A DNA stretch of 64,000 nt from contig NZ_CP089588.1 in the NCBI RefSeq assembly GCF_021249345.1, positions 620,001 through 684,000 of the forward strand, read 5' to 3'. Position numbers and translations under genes: made by a program. Under the pieces are notes generated by a model, which saw only the letters and a program-made list of their open reading frames with translations, was not told the DNA's origin and ran no database searches. The stretch comes from Halobacterium wangiae. Lineage in GTDB: Archaea; Halobacteriota; Halobacteria; Halobacteriales; Halobacteriaceae. Of this stretch, positions 1 through 7,888 are shown in pieces; within the stretch, counting starts at the first letter, position 1, and every line of letters begins with the position of its first letter.

Positions 1-147
1 TTCGAGTCGACTCGCGCGCCCGCCGACCTGCTCGTTCTTCTCCAGTACGGTCACGTCCGCGCCGGCGTCCGCGAGGTAACAGGCCGTCGAGAGACCACCG
101 AAGCCCGCGCCGACGACGACGACCGACCGACCCGAGAGCGGTTGCAT
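1..147 (-). CDS. Phytoene desaturase-type FAD oxidoreductase (N-terminal fragment)
   Basis: Only the first 49 codons lie in the window; the gene runs off the left edge. They start [18 protein letters not shown] and hold a complete FAD-binding Rossmann motif (GAGFGG, about residues 14-19), the acidic end of the second strand (LEK) and the GGRAS motif typical of phytoene desaturase and related carotenoid oxidoreductases. Haloarchaea make C50 carotenoids with several CrtI/CrtD-like paralogues, so desaturase or isomerase of the carotenoid pathway is the best guess, but the fragment cannot tell CrtI from CrtD or another FAD amine-oxidase-fold enzyme. Confidence 0.75.
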   Translation of the reverse strand, partial: MQPLSGRSVVVVGAGFGGLSTACYLADAGADVTVLEKNEQVGGRASRLE

Positions 148-213
148 ACCGGGGCCGTCGGTCGGAAACCTGATAAAACGCCGCCCTCCGGCGGCTACTG
201 CGGGGTCGCCGCG

Positions 214-1149
214 TCAGGCGATGTCGAAGCCCTCGGCGAGCAGGTCCTCGTGGACGTCGCCGAGCGTGTACGTCGGGCCGCCCACGACGTCGACGGTGAC
301 CTGCGCCGGGCCGAAGACGCCCTCGTCGACGTCCGCGGCGTTCCAGTCGGCGTCCGCGAAGATGTCCGCGAACGGGACGCCGTAGCGCTCGGCCGCCGAG
401 GACGGGACCGCCTCGAACTCGTCGAACTCCTCGGCGACGGTGAGGTGGACGCGGCCGCCGTACGCGAGCGCGTCGTTCGTCCGCCCGATGGCGGCCTCCT
501 CGTCGCCCGCGACGGGTGCGACGGGCGCGCTCGCGCTGACGGTGAGTACGTCGAGCGGGTCGTAGCCGAGTTCGAACAGCCGGAAGACGGCGAGTTCGGC
601 TGCCCGCGCGGCGGCGGTCACGCTCCCGGCGACGCTCGCCGTGCGGTAGGCCGCGAGGTAGACGCTCTCCGTGTTCACGTCGGCGAGTTCCGCGATCTGC
701 TCGGCGGCGGCCGCGGTGGGCAGCGCGTCGCTCTCCAGGGCGAGCACCGCGAACTCGAAGGCGTCGACGTAGTCGAGGGCGCGGTACTCGCCCTCCTGGG
801 CGACGAGTGCGCGCGCCGGGCCGCTCCCGAGTCCCTCGTAGTCGTCCGTGCTGACCTCCCAGCCGGCCTTCTGCGCGCCGAGCAGGGCCACCCCGGGCTG
901 GTCGCAGGCGAGTTCCACGTACGGGAACGTCGCGCCCGCCACCTCGTCCACGCGGGTCTGTACGGTCGCGAGGCCGGCGGTCTGTAGCTCCGTGAGCAGC
1001 AGGCCGGCCTCGAGGCCGCCGACGTGCTCGACGCCGAAGTCGATGACCGTCGTGCCGTTGTCGAGTTCGAACGCGCCGACGTCGAGTTCCTCCGTGAACT
1101 CCAGGGCCTCGTCGGCGAGCTCCAGCGACATCCGGTTGAGACTGTCCAT
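214..1149 (-). CDS. mch: Methenyltetrahydromethanopterin cyclohydrolase
   Basis: Encodes 311 residues, the usual length of the family. Mch catalyses reversible hydrolysis of methenyl-tetrahydromethanopterin to the formyl derivative in one-carbon metabolism, in the cytoplasm. The protein starts MDSLNRMSLELADEALEF and continues with the well-conserved stretch FELDNGTTVIDFGVEH (about 28-43) and EAGLLLTELQTAGLATV. The ATG at 1149 is preferred because reading further upstream gives an Arg-rich low-complexity extension that shadows the next gene. A beta-RFAP synthase gene about 49 kb away (49802) encodes an early step of methanopterin-type cofactor synthesis, which fits a pterin C1 pathway. The gene is transcribed leftward like its neighbours but 62 bases separate it from the next gene, so co-transcription is uncertain. 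Confidence 0.9.
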   Translation of the reverse strand: MDSLNRMSLELADEALEFTEELDVGAFELDNGTTVIDFGVEHVGGLEAGLLLTELQTAGLATVQTRVDEVAGATFPYVELACDQPGVALLGAQKAGWEVSTDDYEGLGSGPARALVAQEGEYRALDYVDAFEFAVLALESDALPTAAAAEQIAELADVNTESVYLAAYRTASVAGSVTAAARAAELAVFRLFELGYDPLDVLTVSASAPVAPVAGDEEAAIGRTNDALAYGGRVHLTVAEEFDEFEAVPSSAAERYGVPFADIFADADWNAADVDEGVFGPAQVTVDVVGGPTYTLGDVHEDLLAEGFDIA

Positions 1150-1211
1150 GCCGCCGGGTTCGGCGCCCCCACACAAGAGGTTTCTCAGTCCGCGTGAGCC
1201 GTCGACCGACG

Positions 1212-1526
1212 TCAGTCGCCGTTCGAGCGCGCTTCCCGGCCGAGTTCGCGCTCGACCGCCGCGACCTTCTCGCTGGCCGACTCGTCGCTCGTGCGCTTGT
1301 CGTCGATCTTCAGGAACGTGCTCACGCGGTCGGCGTCGACGGCCTCGTGGGCCGCGCCGACCGCCGCGAGCAGTGTGTCGACGTCGGCGGCCTCGATCAC
1401 CGTCCCCATCGGGTTCGTCTCGTAGGCCACGTCGAAGTCGTCGAGTGCGGCGACGGCGTCGGCCACGTCCGCGGCCATGCTGTCCTCCGTCACGGGCGCG
1501 ACGCTGAGGAGTGCGACGACGGTCAT
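1212..1526 (-). CDS. MTH1187/YkoF-type thiamine-binding family protein (UPF0045)
   Basis: A 104-residue protein beginning MTVVALLSVAPVTEDSM. Strand-first ferredoxin-like fold, the YETNPMGTVIEA segment (about 34-45) and the FLKIDDKR strand near residues 73-80 are hallmarks of the UPF0045/MTH1187 family, whose members form oligomers and bind thiamine or related small molecules. The ATG at 1526 is chosen over an upstream alternative start because family members begin directly with the first beta strand. It lies between mch and an MFS transporter, both also leftward; a physiological link to either is not evident. Confidence 0.8.
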   Translation of the reverse strand: MTVVALLSVAPVTEDSMAADVADAVAALDDFDVAYETNPMGTVIEAADVDTLLAAVGAAHEAVDADRVSTFLKIDDKRTSDESASEKVAAVERELGREARSNGD

Positions 1527-1596
1527 ACCGAAACTTGGCACGGACGACACTTGGGTCCACTGGCCGCCGACGCCGGTAGCTGCGTGGCGGGCGGCG

Positions 1597-2859
1597 TCAG
1601 TCCGCGGCGACGGCGCCGGAGGACGGTTCGTAGTCCTCGCTCACCGGCGGCCGGAACGCCCACAGCAGGAACGCCCCGACCAGGAACAGCGCACCGAGGA
1701 TGGCGACCGCCTTCAGGGGCGTGTACATCCCCGCGAGGATGCCGCTACCGACCCGGAACGGGATGCCGGCGACCTGCCGGAGCATCGCCACCGAGGAGAG
1801 GATCGTGGCGCGCCCGACGGACTGGACGTTGTCGTTGATGTAGCGGTTCCGGATGGGGCCGACGACCGAGCCGCCGCCCTTCATCACGAAGAACATCGGG
1901 AACGCGAGCAGCGGGAACAGCCCCGCGAACACGTACGTCGCCGCGATGGTGACCGGGATGAGCAACATCGCCTTGCGGACGCCGAGGAGCTCCTCGACGT
2001 CGCTGGCGTAGTCGCTGGCGATGGCGGAGATCACCGTGAACGCGGCGTACAGCAGCCCGATGATGCCGGACTCCGGCAGCCCCCACCCTTCGAGCGTCGG
2101 GCCGAAACTCGCCTCGAGGGTGTTCTGTGCGATGGGCTGGATCCACATGTCCATCGTCCAGATGGCGCCGCTGAACAGTGCGAGGTAGACGACGAACCAC
2201 CGGAGGCGGGGCGCCGAGAGCTGGTCGCGGACGACGGGGAGGGCGTCCACGATGGTGAGCCGTTCCTCCCCGACGTCCTCGACGGTGTCGTCGTACGCCT
2301 CGTTCTTCGGCAGGCGCAGCACCATCACGAGACTGATGCAGGCCACGACGACGCCCGCGTAGAACGGGTAGAAGCGGTCCACGGCGTAGAGGAAACCGCC
2401 CACGATGAGGCTGGCCGCGCTCACCCACTGCGCGAGCGCCCGCGAGCGGCCCTGGATGTACGTGAAGTCGTCCTCGATGTCGTGTTCCTTGAGCGTGTCG
2501 TAGAGCCACGCGCTCCCGCTGCCGGAGACGAACGTGCCGCCGAACGACAGCGTGACGAACGTGAACGTGAACCCGACGAAGTCGGTGGCGACGAGGTAGC
2601 TGGCGTTCGAGATGAGCATGATGAACGCACCGACGGCGAGGCTGTTCCGCCGGCCGATGCGGTCGCCGACGTAGCCGGTCGGCACCTCGGAGGTGACGAC
2701 GACGACGGACTGGATGCTGGCGATGAGCCCGATCTGTGCGAGGCTCAGCCCGTTGAACAGGAGGAACAGCGTGTACACGGGGTAGTGGAAGCCGGGACGG
2801 GCGGTCGCTCTGTAGAGGTAGTAACGGAGGATGACCTGCGATTCGGAGAGACGGGGCAT
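1597..2859 (-). CDS. Major facilitator superfamily transporter
   Basis: A 420-residue polytopic protein with about twelve hydrophobic segments. Features visible are the N-terminal amphipathic start MPRLSESQVILRYYLYRAT, a cytoplasmic loop with the MFS A-like motif GYVGDRIGRRNSL (between helices 2 and 3), and a central acidic loop (about residues 190-215) splitting the two six-helix halves. Substrate cannot be told; drug or small-solute export is common for such single-gene MFS proteins. The ATG at 2859 is preferred to a TTG six codons upstream. The short inverted repeat at 2879-2909, just upstream, could be an operator. Confidence 0.85.
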   Translation of the reverse strand: MPRLSESQVILRYYLYRATARPGFHYPVYTLFLLFNGLSLAQIGLIASIQSVVVVTSEVPTGYVGDRIGRRNSLAVGAFIMLISNASYLVATDFVGFTFTFVTLSFGGTFVSGSGSAWLYDTLKEHDIEDDFTYIQGRSRALAQWVSAASLIVGGFLYAVDRFYPFYAGVVVACISLVMVLRLPKNEAYDDTVEDVGEERLTIVDALPVVRDQLSAPRLRWFVVYLALFSGAIWTMDMWIQPIAQNTLEASFGPTLEGWGLPESGIIGLLYAAFTVISAIASDYASDVEELLGVRKAMLLIPVTIAATYVFAGLFPLLAFPMFFVMKGGGSVVGPIRNRYINDNVQSVGRATILSSVAMLRQVAGIPFRVGSGILAGMYTPLKAVAILGALFLVGAFLLWAFRPPVSEDYEPSSGAVAAD

Positions 2860-2878
2860 CGGGGGGTCGTTCGACAAT

Positions 2879-2909
2879 TCTCACGAACCGACAAGAAACC
2901 ATCGTGAGA
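2879..2909. promoter_or_regulatory. Inverted repeat upstream of the MFS gene (candidate operator)
   Basis: TCTCACGA (2879-2886) and TCGTGAGA (2902-2909) are exact 8-bp reverse complements 15 bases apart. They begin 20 bases upstream of the MFS start codon on the minus strand, where the core promoter of a leaderless haloarchaeal gene would lie. The spacing suits a dimeric winged-helix repressor. No regulator gene is adjacent, so this is inference from symmetry and position. Confidence 0.4.
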
Positions 2910-3093
2910 GTGCGTCACATCCACAGGGCCCGCGAACCGAAATCACGCCTCAGCAGCTCTCGACCGTCGTCGCGCTCGAACAGCGCCTGGAAGCCAGTGA
3001 AGAGAATTACAGTATAGAAAGTGATACGTGTGGTCTCGCAGCTGCTGCAGACGACGACGAGCGTTTAACTGGCTTGTCGTCGAAGAGCCGGTC

Positions 3094-3273
3094 GTGTTCG
3101 ACAGCTCGAACCCCCTCCCCATCGTCGGCCTCCTGTTCGCCGTCGTCGGCGTCGTCGGCTACGTCGTGTTCGGCTGGCGGTTCGGCGGCGACAGTAGTGC
3201 CGTCGCGAACGCGCTCGCGCTCGTCGCCGTCGCAATCGCCGTGAGCGTGACCGTGTGGCGGCGCCGGCGGTAG
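3094..3273 (+). CDS. Small two-helix membrane protein, unknown function
   Basis: A 59-residue product if the GTG at 3094 is used. It has two hydrophobic helices (about residues 9-25 and 38-53) separated by WRFGGDSSAV and ends in a positively charged WRRRR tail, predicting both ends on the cytoplasmic or positive-inside side of a helical hairpin. A TTTAA box at 3064-3068, 26 bases before the GTG, matches a leaderless haloarchaeal promoter and decides this start over an upstream GTG at 3028. I do not recognise a named family. Confidence 0.55.
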   Translation: MFDSSNPLPIVGLLFAVVGVVGYVVFGWRFGGDSSAVANALALVAVAIAVSVTVWRRRR

Positions 3274-3423
3274 CAGGTCGACGCCCTAGGGACGTACGCA
3301 CTGACTATCGCGGCACTGCGACCCGCCGTAGGCAGTGCCAGTCGTCTCCCGAGCGCCGCCAGCGGCTGTCGTCCGGGAAGTACGTTCCCAATAACAAATC
3401 CTCGCGCTAGCCACCGAATCTGT

Positions 3424-3666
3424 ATGGCCGGGACCAGACTGTCGGCGCTCGACTGGGTGTGTTTTGCGCTGCTCATCATCGGGGCGCTCAACTGGGGCGT
3501 CATCGGTATCGCGGACGTCAACGTCGTCGAGCTGGGGCTCGAGCCGGTGTTCCAGCCGGATGCGGCCGAGGTGATCGCGCGGGTCATCTACGCGATCGTC
3601 GGCCTCGCCGGTCTCTACTTCTTCTACCCGCTGTTCCGCGTCTTCAGGCAGTCGCGTAGGACCTGA
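3424..3666 (+). CDS. DUF378 family small membrane protein
   Basis: An 80-residue protein with two transmembrane helices (about 11-28 and 54-72). The segment LIIGALNWGVIGI (about 17-29) carries the LNWG signature of the DUF378 family, a widespread set of small bacterial and archaeal membrane proteins of unknown function. The C-terminus is basic (FRVFRQSRRT). It has an ATG start and stands alone between two unlinked genes. Confidence 0.8.
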   Translation: MAGTRLSALDWVCFALLIIGALNWGVIGIADVNVVELGLEPVFQPDAAEVIARVIYAIVGLAGLYFFYPLFRVFRQSRRT

Positions 3667-3755
3667 CCCGGTTCGCGCCGGCACCCGCCAACGTGGACGA
3701 GCGACTGGACTCACTCCGGGCACATCACGCGGCGCTCAGCGGTGCGAGTCAGTAG

Positions 3756-3781
3756 AGAAGTGCGCTGGCGGGGATTTGAAC
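3756..3781 (-). repeat. 26-bp copy of the tRNA-Gly 3' end (possible attachment-site remnant)
   Basis: These 26 bases are identical to 3917-3942, which is the acceptor 3' strand, the 3' side of the T stem and part of the T loop of the neighbouring tRNA-Gly, plus 5 bases of its flank. The copy lies about 140 bases downstream of the tRNA in the tRNA's own direction. A 3'-end duplication is what tyrosine-recombinase integration into a tRNA gene leaves. The same sequence also pairs as an inverted repeat with GTTCAAATCCC at 3847-3857, another tRNA T-arm-like string. No integrase is present. Confidence 0.6.
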
Positions 3782-3878
3782 GAGGACCAGACGTTCCGGG
3801 CATGTGGCCTCGCTCCGTTCGGCCATTCCGGGACTGCGACTGGTTGGTTCAAATCCCAACGCACACACCTGCAACGAC

Positions 3879-3902
3879 GCGAGAGACACGGAGGTCTCTC
3901 GC
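3879..3902 (-). terminator. Hairpin downstream of tRNA-Gly
   Basis: GCGAGAGAC (3879-3887) and GTCTCTCGC (3894-3902) form a perfect 9-bp stem with a 6-base loop. It starts 19 bases beyond the 3' end of tRNA-Gly on the transcribed strand. There is no clear T-run after it, so it may be a processing or stability element rather than a true terminator. Confidence 0.35.
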
Positions 3903-3921
3903 GGTCGTGGGTTAGTAGAAG

Positions 3922-3992
3922 TGCGCTGGCGGGGATTTGAACCCCGGTTGTGACCATGGCAAGGTCACGTGATACCACTACACTACCAGCGC
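3922..3992 (-). tRNA. tRNA-Gly (anticodon GCC)
   Basis: Read on the minus strand this 71-base unit folds as a full cloverleaf. The acceptor stem is GCGCTGG (3992-3986) with CCAGCGC (3929-3923) and discriminator A at 3922. The D arm contains GTGTAGTGGTATCAC, the anticodon loop reads CTTGCCATG with GCC at its centre, and the T arm has GTTCAAATC. No CCA is encoded. A TATA-like TTTATATA lies 38-45 bases upstream. Confidence 0.95.
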
Positions 3993-4028
3993 GCCTGCGT
4001 CCTTCGCATCCAAACAATCGGCAGGGTT

Positions 4029-4038
4029 GTATATAAAT
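4029..4038 (-). promoter_or_regulatory. TATA box for tRNA-Gly
   Basis: The minus strand reads TTTATATA at 4037-4030, 38-45 bases upstream of the mature tRNA-Gly 5' end, leaving room for a short 5' leader removed by RNase P. It is one of the strongest TATA matches in an otherwise GC-rich region. Confidence 0.6.
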
Positions 4039-4228
4039 CCACTCTTTGCAGACGAGTGTGCGAGTCGGGAACAACCGTAGACGACGGCGCCGTCGAGTCG
4101 GATCGGACGGCCCCGACGACCCGAATCGGGGACGGCCAGCAAGCCACCGAGACTGACAACAACTCGCACACGAATCGGCCGATAACTGGGGTGTGAGACC
4201 GCCACAGGGCGGCATCGGAAACGCCACC

Positions 4229-4236
4229 CTTTTAAC
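4229..4236 (+). promoter_or_regulatory. Promoter of the ribosomal protein operon
   Basis: CTTTTAAC, an archaeal TATA box, lies 57-63 bases before the ATG at 4292. With the usual 24-27-base distance, transcription would start near 4260, giving a roughly 30-base leader rather than a leaderless mRNA. This is the only strong TATA box ahead of the 14-kb operon. Confidence 0.6.
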
Positions 4237-4260
4237 GGAGAGGTCAATATCTAACCTACA

Positions 4261-4275
4261 GTCTCGTGACGAGAC
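4261..4275 (+). promoter_or_regulatory. 15-bp palindrome at the predicted start of the ribosomal operon mRNA
   Basis: GTCTCGT-G-ACGAGAC is a perfect palindrome with a one-base centre. It falls at the transcription start predicted from the TATA box at 4230-4235, so it could be a DNA operator overlapping the start site, or part of a leader structure in the mRNA (the one-base loop would be strained). Its position suits operon-level control, but no binding protein can be named. Confidence 0.45.
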
Positions 4276-4291
4276 ACGGACGCGACACGGC

Positions 4292-5143
4292 ATGACACTC
4301 AGCGTACTCGTGCCGTCGTCCCTCGTCCGGGAAGCCGAGGACAAACGCGAGGCAACTCGCAAACTCGGTTACGTCGCCCGCGCGGCGGCGGTGTTCCGGG
4401 CTGACCGCCTCGTCGTCTTCCCCGACGAAGACGGCGAGCGGAAGTGGGGCGGCGGGTTCGTCGAAACGGTGTTGCGGTACGCCGCGACGCCACCGTACCT
4501 CCGAAAGGAGGCCTTCGACACGCGCGACGAACTGGAGTACGTCGGTGTCCTGCCGCCGCTCCGTCTCTCGTCATGGACCGGCTCAGACTCGAGCGGGTCT
4601 GGGTCGTTACGACAGGGAATCGTGACCCAGGTCGGATCTGAAGGGCGCGTTCGGGTCAATTGCGGCATGCAACACCCGATCTCCCTCCACCAGCCTCCCG
4701 GTATGGAGCTGTCGGAGGGGGAGCGCGTGACCATCAGGGTCTCTTCGCGACGACCGGTCCGTGCCAAGATCGTCGACGAACCCCTCCCGGGGTTCACGGT
4801 CGAACGCACGGCCCTCGGTGACGCACTCGACCGACCCGACGCGGGCGTTCGCATCGCCACCTCCCGCCACGGGACGCCGCTTTCGGCGGCATCCCTCGGG
4901 GGGTACGTCGAACGCATCGCCCGGGACGGAATGACCGTCGCCTTCGGTGCACCCGGACGTGGGCTCCCGCCCATGCTCGGACTCACCGAGGACGAGGTCA
5001 GCGAGGCCGTCGCCGACCCAACTGCCGACGCACCCGCGCGATTCGACGCCTGGCTCAACACCATCCCGTCGCAGGGGAGCGAGGTCGTGCGAACGGAAGA
5101 AGCTCTGTTCGCCTCCCTCGGCTGCCTGACGCTCACGGAGTGA
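4292..5143 (+). CDS. COG2106 SPOUT-type putative RNA methyltransferase
   Basis: A 283-residue protein whose start MTLSVLVPSSLVREAEDKRE and block KLGYVARAAAVFRADRLVVF match the COG2106 family, archaeal/eukaryotic alpha/beta-knot (SPOUT) proteins predicted to methylate RNA. The gene normally precedes rpl3 in euryarchaeal S10 operons, as here (4 bases before rpl3). The middle part (about 100-190) resembles an OB-like insertion and the C-terminal third holds the knot segments, including FGAPGRGLPPML (about 212-223). The ATG at 4292 starts with the first conserved beta strand and follows the promoter; the longer in-frame upstream reading crosses that promoter and was rejected. Confidence 0.8.
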   Translation: MTLSVLVPSSLVREAEDKREATRKLGYVARAAAVFRADRLVVFPDEDGERKWGGGFVETVLRYAATPPYLRKEAFDTRDELEYVGVLPPLRLSSWTGSDSSGSGSLRQGIVTQVGSEGRVRVNCGMQHPISLHQPPGMELSEGERVTIRVSSRRPVRAKIVDEPLPGFTVERTALGDALDRPDAGVRIATSRHGTPLSAASLGGYVERIARDGMTVAFGAPGRGLPPMLGLTEDEVSEAVADPTADAPARFDAWLNTIPSQGSEVVRTEEALFASLGCLTLTE

Positions 5144-5147
5144 TACG

Positions 5148-6155
5148 ATGCCACAGCCAAACAGACCACGCAAAGGCTCGATGGGGTTCAGTCCCCGCAA
5201 GCGCGCGGAGAGTGAGGTACCGCGCTTCAACTCGTGGCCCGCAGACGACGGGCAGGTAGGCCTCCAGGGGTTCGCCGGCTACAAGGCCGGCATGACCCAC
5301 GTCGTCCTCGTCGACGACAAGGCCAACTCGCCCAGTGAGGGTATGGAAACGTCCGTGCCCGTCACCGTCGTCGAGACGCCCCCGATGCGAGCGGCCGCCG
5401 TTCGCATCTACGAAGACACGCCGTACGGCAAGAAGCCGCTCACGGAAGTCTGGGCAGACGACGTCCACGAGGACCTCGACCGCGCGCTCTCCGTCCCGCA
5501 GTCGGGCGGAGACACAGACGAACTGACCGAGACGCTCGAGAACGAAGACGTCGCGGACATCCGTGTCATCACGCACACGGTTCCCGGCGAACTCTCGAGC
5601 ATCCCGAAGAAAACACCCGACATCATGGAGACGCGCGTCGGCGGTGGCTCCCTCCAGGAGCGTGCCGACTTCGCGGCCGAACTGCTCGAGGACGGCGGCG
5701 TCCACGAGTTCGGCGACGTCTTCCGTGCCGGCGAGTTCACGGACATCGCCGGCGTCACGAAGGGCAAGGGGACGCAGGGCCCCGTCAAGCGCTGGGGCGT
5801 GCAGAAGCGGAAAGGTAAGCACGCTCGCCAGGGCTGGCGGCGCCGCATCGGTAACCTCGGCCCGTGGAACCCGAGCCGCGTTCGCTCGACGGTTCCGCAG
5901 CTCGGACAGACCGGCTACCACCAGCGCACCGAACTCAACAAGCGCCTCATCGACTTCGGTGAGGGCGACGACGTGAACGCCGCCGGCGGCTTCCCGAACT
6001 ACGGCGAAGTCGACGGCCCGTACACGCTCGTGAAGGGGTCGGTGCCCGGTCCAGACAAGCGCCTGGTGCGTTTCCGTCCGGCCGTCCGGCCGAGCGAATC
6101 GCCGCGCCTCGACCCCGAGGTGCGCTACGTCAGCACCGCATCTAACCAAGGATAA
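5148..6155 (+). CDS. rpl3: Ribosomal protein uL3
   Basis: A 335-residue large-subunit protein, typical archaeal length. It begins MPQPNRPRKGSMGFSPRKRA, continues with FAGYKAGMTHVVLVDD, and has the conserved GVTKGKGTQGPVKRWG loop (about 202-217) that reaches toward the peptidyl transferase centre, followed by GWRRRIGNLGPWNPSRVR. It binds 23S rRNA early in assembly. It starts 4 bases after the methyltransferase gene and 2 bases before rpl4. Confidence 0.97.
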   Translation: MPQPNRPRKGSMGFSPRKRAESEVPRFNSWPADDGQVGLQGFAGYKAGMTHVVLVDDKANSPSEGMETSVPVTVVETPPMRAAAVRIYEDTPYGKKPLTEVWADDVHEDLDRALSVPQSGGDTDELTETLENEDVADIRVITHTVPGELSSIPKKTPDIMETRVGGGSLQERADFAAELLEDGGVHEFGDVFRAGEFTDIAGVTKGKGTQGPVKRWGVQKRKGKHARQGWRRRIGNLGPWNPSRVRSTVPQLGQTGYHQRTELNKRLIDFGEGDDVNAAGGFPNYGEVDGPYTLVKGSVPGPDKRLVRFRPAVRPSESPRLDPEVRYVSTASNQG

Positions 6156-6157
6156 CC

Positions 6158-6910
6158 ATGCAGGCAACTGTACGCGACCTGAACGGCGACGACGCAGGCA
6201 CGCTCGACCTGCCGGACGTGTTCACCGAACCCGTCCGCGCAGACCTGATCAAGCGTGCCGTCCTCGCCGCGCAGGCCAACCGAACACAGGAGACAGGCGC
6301 CGACGAGTACGCGGGCATGCGCACCTCCGCCGAGTCCCAGGGTAGCGGCCGCGGTATGGCCCACGTCCCCCGGACGAACGGCCGCGGGGCGCGCGTCCCG
6401 CAGACCGTCGGCGGTCGGAAAGCGCACCCGCCGAAAGCCGAGAAGGACCACTCCCTCGACCTCAACGACAAGGAGCGGAAGTCCGCCACCCGGAGCGCCA
6501 TCGCGGCGACCACGGACGGCGAACTGGTCGCCGAGCGCGGCCACCGCTTCGACGAGGACACCGAACTCCCGCTCGTCGTGAGCGACGAGTTCGAGGACCT
6601 CGTGAAGACGAAGGAGGTCGTGGAGTTCCTCGAGGCAGTCGGCGTCCACGCGGACGTCGAGCGCGCGGACGAGGGCAAGCAGGTTCGCGCCGGGCAGGGG
6701 AAGCTCCGCGGTCGCAAGTACCGCGAACCGAGCTCCCTGCTCGTCGTCACCTCCAGCGAGACCGGTCCGTCGAAGGCCGCCCGCAACCTCGCGGGCGTCG
6801 ACGTGGCGACCGGCCGAGAGGTGAACACCGAGGACCTCGCGCCCGGGACGGACCCGGGCCGACTGACCCTCTGGACCGAGAGCGCAGTCGAGGAGGTGGC
6901 CGACCGATGA
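6158..6910 (+). CDS. rpl4: Ribosomal protein uL4
   Basis: A 250-residue archaeal L4. The basic/glycine-rich loop near residues 65-100 (RGMAHVPRTNGRGARVPQ and GGRKAHPPK) is the extension that lines the exit tunnel; the C-terminal half carries RNLAGVDVATGREVNTEDLAPG. Its last four bases overlap rpl23 (ATGA). Such overlaps throughout this operon imply translational coupling. Confidence 0.97.
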   Translation: MQATVRDLNGDDAGTLDLPDVFTEPVRADLIKRAVLAAQANRTQETGADEYAGMRTSAESQGSGRGMAHVPRTNGRGARVPQTVGGRKAHPPKAEKDHSLDLNDKERKSATRSAIAATTDGELVAERGHRFDEDTELPLVVSDEFEDLVKTKEVVEFLEAVGVHADVERADEGKQVRAGQGKLRGRKYREPSSLLVVTSSETGPSKAARNLAGVDVATGREVNTEDLAPGTDPGRLTLWTESAVEEVADR

Positions 6911-7161
6911 GCGGCATCATCGACTACCCCCTCGTCACCGAGAAGGCGATGGACGAGATGGACTTCGACAACAAGCTCCTCTTCATCGTCGACCTCGACG
7001 CGCACAAGCCCGAGATTCGTGACGCGATCGAAGACCAGTACGACGTGACTGTCACCAACGTGAACACGCAGGTGACGCCACAGGGCGAGAAGAAGGCCAC
7101 AGTCACGCTCTCGGAGGACGACGACGCACAGGACGTCGCCTCCCGCATCGGGGTGTTCTGA
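6907..7161 (+). CDS. rpl23: Ribosomal protein uL23
   Basis: An 84-residue protein starting MSGIIDYPLVTEKAMDEMD, with the typical NKLLFIVDLDAHKPEIRDAIE block. L23 sits at the tunnel exit and docks the signal recognition particle and translocon. A Shine-Dalgarno-like GGAGGTG at 6892-6898, 8 bases before the ATG, and the 4-base overlap with rpl4 fix the start. Confidence 0.96.
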   Translation: MSGIIDYPLVTEKAMDEMDFDNKLLFIVDLDAHKPEIRDAIEDQYDVTVTNVNTQVTPQGEKKATVTLSEDDDAQDVASRIGVF

Positions 7162-7163
7162 AC

Positions 7164-7886
7164 ATGGGACGCAGAATTCAGGGCCAGCGACGTGGACGCG
7201 GGACGTCGACGTTCCGCGCGCCGTCGCACCGATACAAGGCAGAACTGTCGCACCGCAAGGCCGAGGACGCGGACGTGCTCGTCGGCGAGGTCGTCGACAT
7301 CGAGCACGACCCCGCGCGCAGCGCGCCCGTCGCGAACGTCCAGTTCGAGGACGACGACCAGCGACTCGTCCTCGCCAGCGAGGGCACCGCAGTCGGTGAC
7401 ACGGTCGAGATCGGTATCTCGGCGAGCATCGAGGAGGGCAACACCCTCCCGCTCGCGGAGATCCCCGAGGGCGTGCCCGTCTGCAACGTCGAGAGCCACC
7501 CCGGCGACGGTGGCAAGTTCGCTCGCGCGAGCGGGGTCAACGCCGACCTCATCACGCACGAGCGGGACGCCGCAGTCGTCCAGCTGCCCAGCGGCGAGAT
7601 CAAGCGGCTCTCTCCGGACTGCCGCGCGACCATCGGCGTCGTCGCCGGTGGCGGGCGGACGGAGAAGCCGTTCGTGAAGGCCGGGAACAAGCACCACAAG
7701 ATGCGAGCGCGCGGTGGGAAGTGGCCGATCGTGCGCGGTGTGGCGATGAACGCCGTCGACCACCCGTTCGGTGGTGGCGGCCGCCAGCACCCCGGTCGAC
7801 CGAAGAGTGTCTCCCGCAACGCGTCGCCCGGCCGCAAGGTCGGCGACATCGCCTCCAAGCGGACCGGCCGCGGAGGCAACGAGTAA
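7164..7886 (+). CDS. rpl2: Ribosomal protein uL2
   Basis: A 240-residue archaeal L2, starting [20 protein letters not shown]. The C-terminal part contains [19 protein letters not shown] (about 193-211), the most conserved segment of L2, with the histidine region near the peptidyl transferase centre. L2 is required for subunit association and peptidyl transfer. It lies 2 bases after rpl23 and 2 bases before rps19. Confidence 0.97.
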   Translation: MGRRIQGQRRGRGTSTFRAPSHRYKAELSHRKAEDADVLVGEVVDIEHDPARSAPVANVQFEDDDQRLVLASEGTAVGDTVEIGISASIEEGNTLPLAEIPEGVPVCNVESHPGDGGKFARASGVNADLITHERDAAVVQLPSGEIKRLSPDCRATIGVVAGGGRTEKPFVKAGNKHHKMRARGGKWPIVRGVAMNAVDHPFGGGGRQHPGRPKSVSRNASPGRKVGDIASKRTGRGGNE

Positions 7887-7888
7887 CC

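Noticed and set aside
3782-3870. A third complete tRNA between the two Gly-like sequences
   Set aside because: A T-arm-like string is present at 3847-3857, but the T-stem pairing is off, and no matching acceptor, D arm or anticodon arm can be folded around it.
4193-4291. N-terminal extension of the COG2106 methyltransferase
   Set aside because: The in-frame reading before the ATG at 4292 crosses the TATA box and the palindrome and has no resemblance to the family's N-terminus.
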